From Alphaproteobacteria bacterium (lineage in GTDB: Bacteria; Pseudomonadota; Alphaproteobacteria; Rickettsiales; SXRF01), in contig JAFATP010000221.1 of NCBI GenBank assembly GCA_019243895.1, positions 1 through 7,058 on the forward strand: a stretch of 7,058 bases of DNA. The letters are read 5' to 3'. The notes below the pieces were generated by a model. That model ran no database searches. It had not been told where the DNA came from and saw nothing but the letters and a program-made list of their open reading frames with translations. The number at the start of each line of letters is the position of its first letter. Within the stretch, counting starts at the first letter, position 1. Shown here piece by piece: positions 5,764-7,058 of the stretch. Position numbers and translations under genes: made by a program.

Positions 5764-7058
5764 ATGCATGTGCGTATAGTGATCATCGCGATAGCGATGC
5801 ATGCCGTCGTTCTAATAGCGGCAAAGCCTGCCCTGTCGCAAACTTCCACTCCTCCCGCCTGGTGGGAAACCGATAATGAATACAATCCTTATGAGCGCCG
5901 TCGCGAACAATTAAGCGAGAAAAAAGAAGAGCATCCTCCGCCCCCGCCCGCCGTTGCGGCTTCCGTTCCCCCGCCCGTGCAAACCCCGACGGTCATTCAT
6001 CCGCCGCCATCCGCTGCGGCGACGCCGATGAAAGTATATATTCCCAATCCGCGCGCGGTATCCACCGCGCCTCGCGCCAGCGCCGTCGCTTCCGTTACCG
6101 TGCTGGAACACCAGTTGAAAAGTGCCCATAAAAAGTCCCGGCACCGCCATGCCGGCATGCTGTCCCGCCTGGCTTCCGCGGCAAAACACCGCCGCATTCT
6201 GGCGCGTGCAACGCACCACACCTCAACTGTCGCATTGGTTTCCCATCACGTGGAGCCTTCGCCGGCACCATCCGCTCCTGTGACTCTTGCCCAAGCCGCA
6301 GCGGCTCCGCTTGCGATCACCGAGCTTGAGGCCGTCCCATCCGGCACAGCGAACCGGCCTCCTACGGTGGCGGAGAAAATCGTCCACGGCATTGCGGGAC
6401 CGTTTACTTCCTTACTGCCTCCCGCCCGTGCGGAAATGGCCGCCGCTGCGGCCCCCGAATCTCCCGCGCTGCCGCCCGAACCGCCCCTGGAAGACGCCGC
6501 CGCGGTGCAATTGCCCGCCTTGCCTCTCATGCCGCCACCGGAACCTGTGCCCGCCGTGCCCGCCGCTGCTCCCGCGCTTCTCGCCGCCGCTCCGCCGCTT
6601 CCTCCCTTTCCTCCCGAAGCGCCTTCGGTGCAGGCGTCCACCTCGGCTCCCGAAGCGTCGCCCTCCGCACAGTCGGCGCCACCCAATACCGTTATCGCCA
6701 GCCCACCTCCCACCGTAATCGTCACCCGCAGCGCCATTGACGCAACGGATCCGCAGGCGCCGCGCATCCTTCCTACCGAGACGCATCTGGCAAGCGTGGA
6801 AGCGCTGGCCACACTTTCGCCCGCCGCCGGCGAGCCCGCACCACCTCCCGCGCCGCCTGCCGCTCCGGAAATGCCTCCCGCCCCTACGCCTCCTGCTCCT
6901 ACGCCTCCTGCCCCTACGCCTTCCGCTCCAGCCGCGCCTGCGCCTGCCCCACCTGCCGCTTCTCCGCCTGTGGACCCGTCGCCTCCATCCCCTCCACCGG
7001 CTGCATCACCCGCCCCCCCCTCTCCCGCCTCAACACCCCCGCCCCCCCCCCCACCCCC
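5764..7058 (+). CDS. Exported proline-rich protein of unknown function, 3' end beyond the window
   Basis: The frame is open from ATG 5764 to the last base (431 complete codons) with no stop, so the gene is partial. An in-frame TGA at 5758-5760 fixes 5764 as the earliest ATG; an in-frame ATG at 5797 is an alternative. Residues 1-25 look like a signal peptide (MHVRIVIIAIAMHAVVLIAA, then KPALS before Gln26). Residues 26-55 are aromatic and charged (AWWETDNEYNPYERRREQLSEKKEE). After a short Pro stretch, residues about 115-162 are rich in His, Arg and Lys (HQLKSAHKKSRHRHAGMLSRLASAAKHRR read in parts). From about 163 to the end it is dominated by Pro, Ala, Ser and Thr, including three PPAPT repeats. 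No domain is recognised; any globular domain would lie past the window end. Such Pro/Ala stretches can span the periplasm or cell wall, as in TonB-like proteins, but nothing here identifies one. No Shine-Dalgarno is visible. Third-position and composition patterns support coding. Confidence 0.7.
   Translation, partial: MHVRIVIIAIAMHAVVLIAAKPALSQTSTPPAWWETDNEYNPYERRREQLSEKKEEHPPPPPAVAASVPPPVQTPTVIHPPPSAAATPMKVYIPNPRAVSTAPRASAVASVTVLEHQLKSAHKKSRHRHAGMLSRLASAAKHRRILARATHHTSTVALVSHHVEPSPAPSAPVTLAQAAAAPLAITELEAVPSGTANRPPTVAEKIVHGIAGPFTSLLPPARAEMAAAAAPESPALPPEPPLEDAAAVQLPALPLMPPPEPVPAVPAAAPALLAAAPPLPPFPPEAPSVQASTSAPEASPSAQSAPPNTVIASPPPTVIVTRSAIDATDPQAPRILPTETHLASVEALATLSPAAGEPAPPPAPPAAPEMPPAPTPPAPTPPAPTPSAPAAPAPAPPAASPPVDPSPPSPPPAASPAPPSPASTPPPPPPP
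6874..6933 (+). repeat. 15-base tandem repeat encoding PPAPT, three copies plus a degenerate fourth
   Basis: The unit CCTCCYGCYCCTACG occurs at 6874-6888, 6889-6903 and 6904-6918, with a degraded fourth unit at 6919-6933 that encodes PSAPA. Copies differ only at synonymous C/T positions. The unit is a multiple of three, so gain or loss of copies would keep the reading frame. It lies in the disordered proline-rich part of the exported protein. Confidence 0.85.
7011..7058. other. C-rich low-complexity tail at the window end
   Basis: By my count 38 of the last 48 bases are C, with runs of 8 or more. The stretch still reads as proline and a few small residues in the frame of the exported protein, so it may be genuine coding sequence, but homopolymer ends of contigs are also typical of low-quality or polyG/polyC read artefacts. 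Residue-level reading past about 7010 should not be trusted. Confidence 0.6.

Noticed and set aside
6246..6812. A 188-codon - strand Gly/Ala-rich frame (and a + frame at 6287-6718) within the proline-rich gene
   Set aside because: Gly/Ala on one strand is the complement of Pro/Ala codons on the other. The chosen frame has a signal peptide, begins after an in-frame stop, and stays open to the window end.

Overview
The window looks like a metagenome-style contig from an alphaproteobacterium. The evidence is an alphaproteobacterial-type RpoD, a bacterial homologue of the complex I accessory subunit NDUFA12, an MCE-domain MlaD-like protein and a DUF2155 protein in a row (a set typical of Alphaproteobacteria), and a class 2 quinone-linked dihydroorotate dehydrogenase. 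No rRNA, tRNA, CRISPR array, insertion sequence or phage gene is visible.

Layout. Bases 1-734 (+) carry the C-terminal part of one rpoD (regions 2 to 4). Bases 722-2485 (-) carry the N-terminal 588 residues of a second, diverged rpoD. The two meet head-on at a 13-base stretch (722-734) that fits both genes, so each is broken there. The shared part of the two genes forms a large imperfect inverted repeat (36-539 against 722-1225). The simplest explanation is a chimeric join between two rpoD genes, probably from two related organisms; a real inverted rearrangement is less likely.

From 2486 rightwards the sequence looks coherent. A 130-base divergent promoter region separates rpoD from a + strand run of NDUFA12 homologue (2616-2969), mlaD-like gene (3054-3599) and DUF2155 gene (3596-4216). 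The NDUFA12 promoter lies so close to the ATG that the transcript may be leaderless. The last two genes overlap by four bases through a TTG start. Converging on them is a - strand pair: a small secreted Ala/Pro-rich protein of unknown function (5326-5646) whose stop overlaps the pyrD start by ATGA, followed by pyrD (4265-5329). Divergent from this pair, a long exported proline-rich open frame (5764 onward) runs off the right end, where the sequence becomes nearly pure C.

Functionally, the coherent part combines core transcription (RpoD), respiratory complex I maturation (NDUFA12), cell-envelope lipid transport (MlaD-like), an envelope protein of unknown function (DUF2155) and respiratory-quinone-linked pyrimidine synthesis (PyrD). 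Several products (MlaD tail, DUF2155 linker, small secreted protein, right-end protein) carry low-complexity Pro/Ala segments expected in the periplasm. I see no convincing new biological system. The items most worth checking are the rpoD join, the unassigned proline-rich secreted gene, the small secreted gene coupled to pyrD, and the putative leaderless start.
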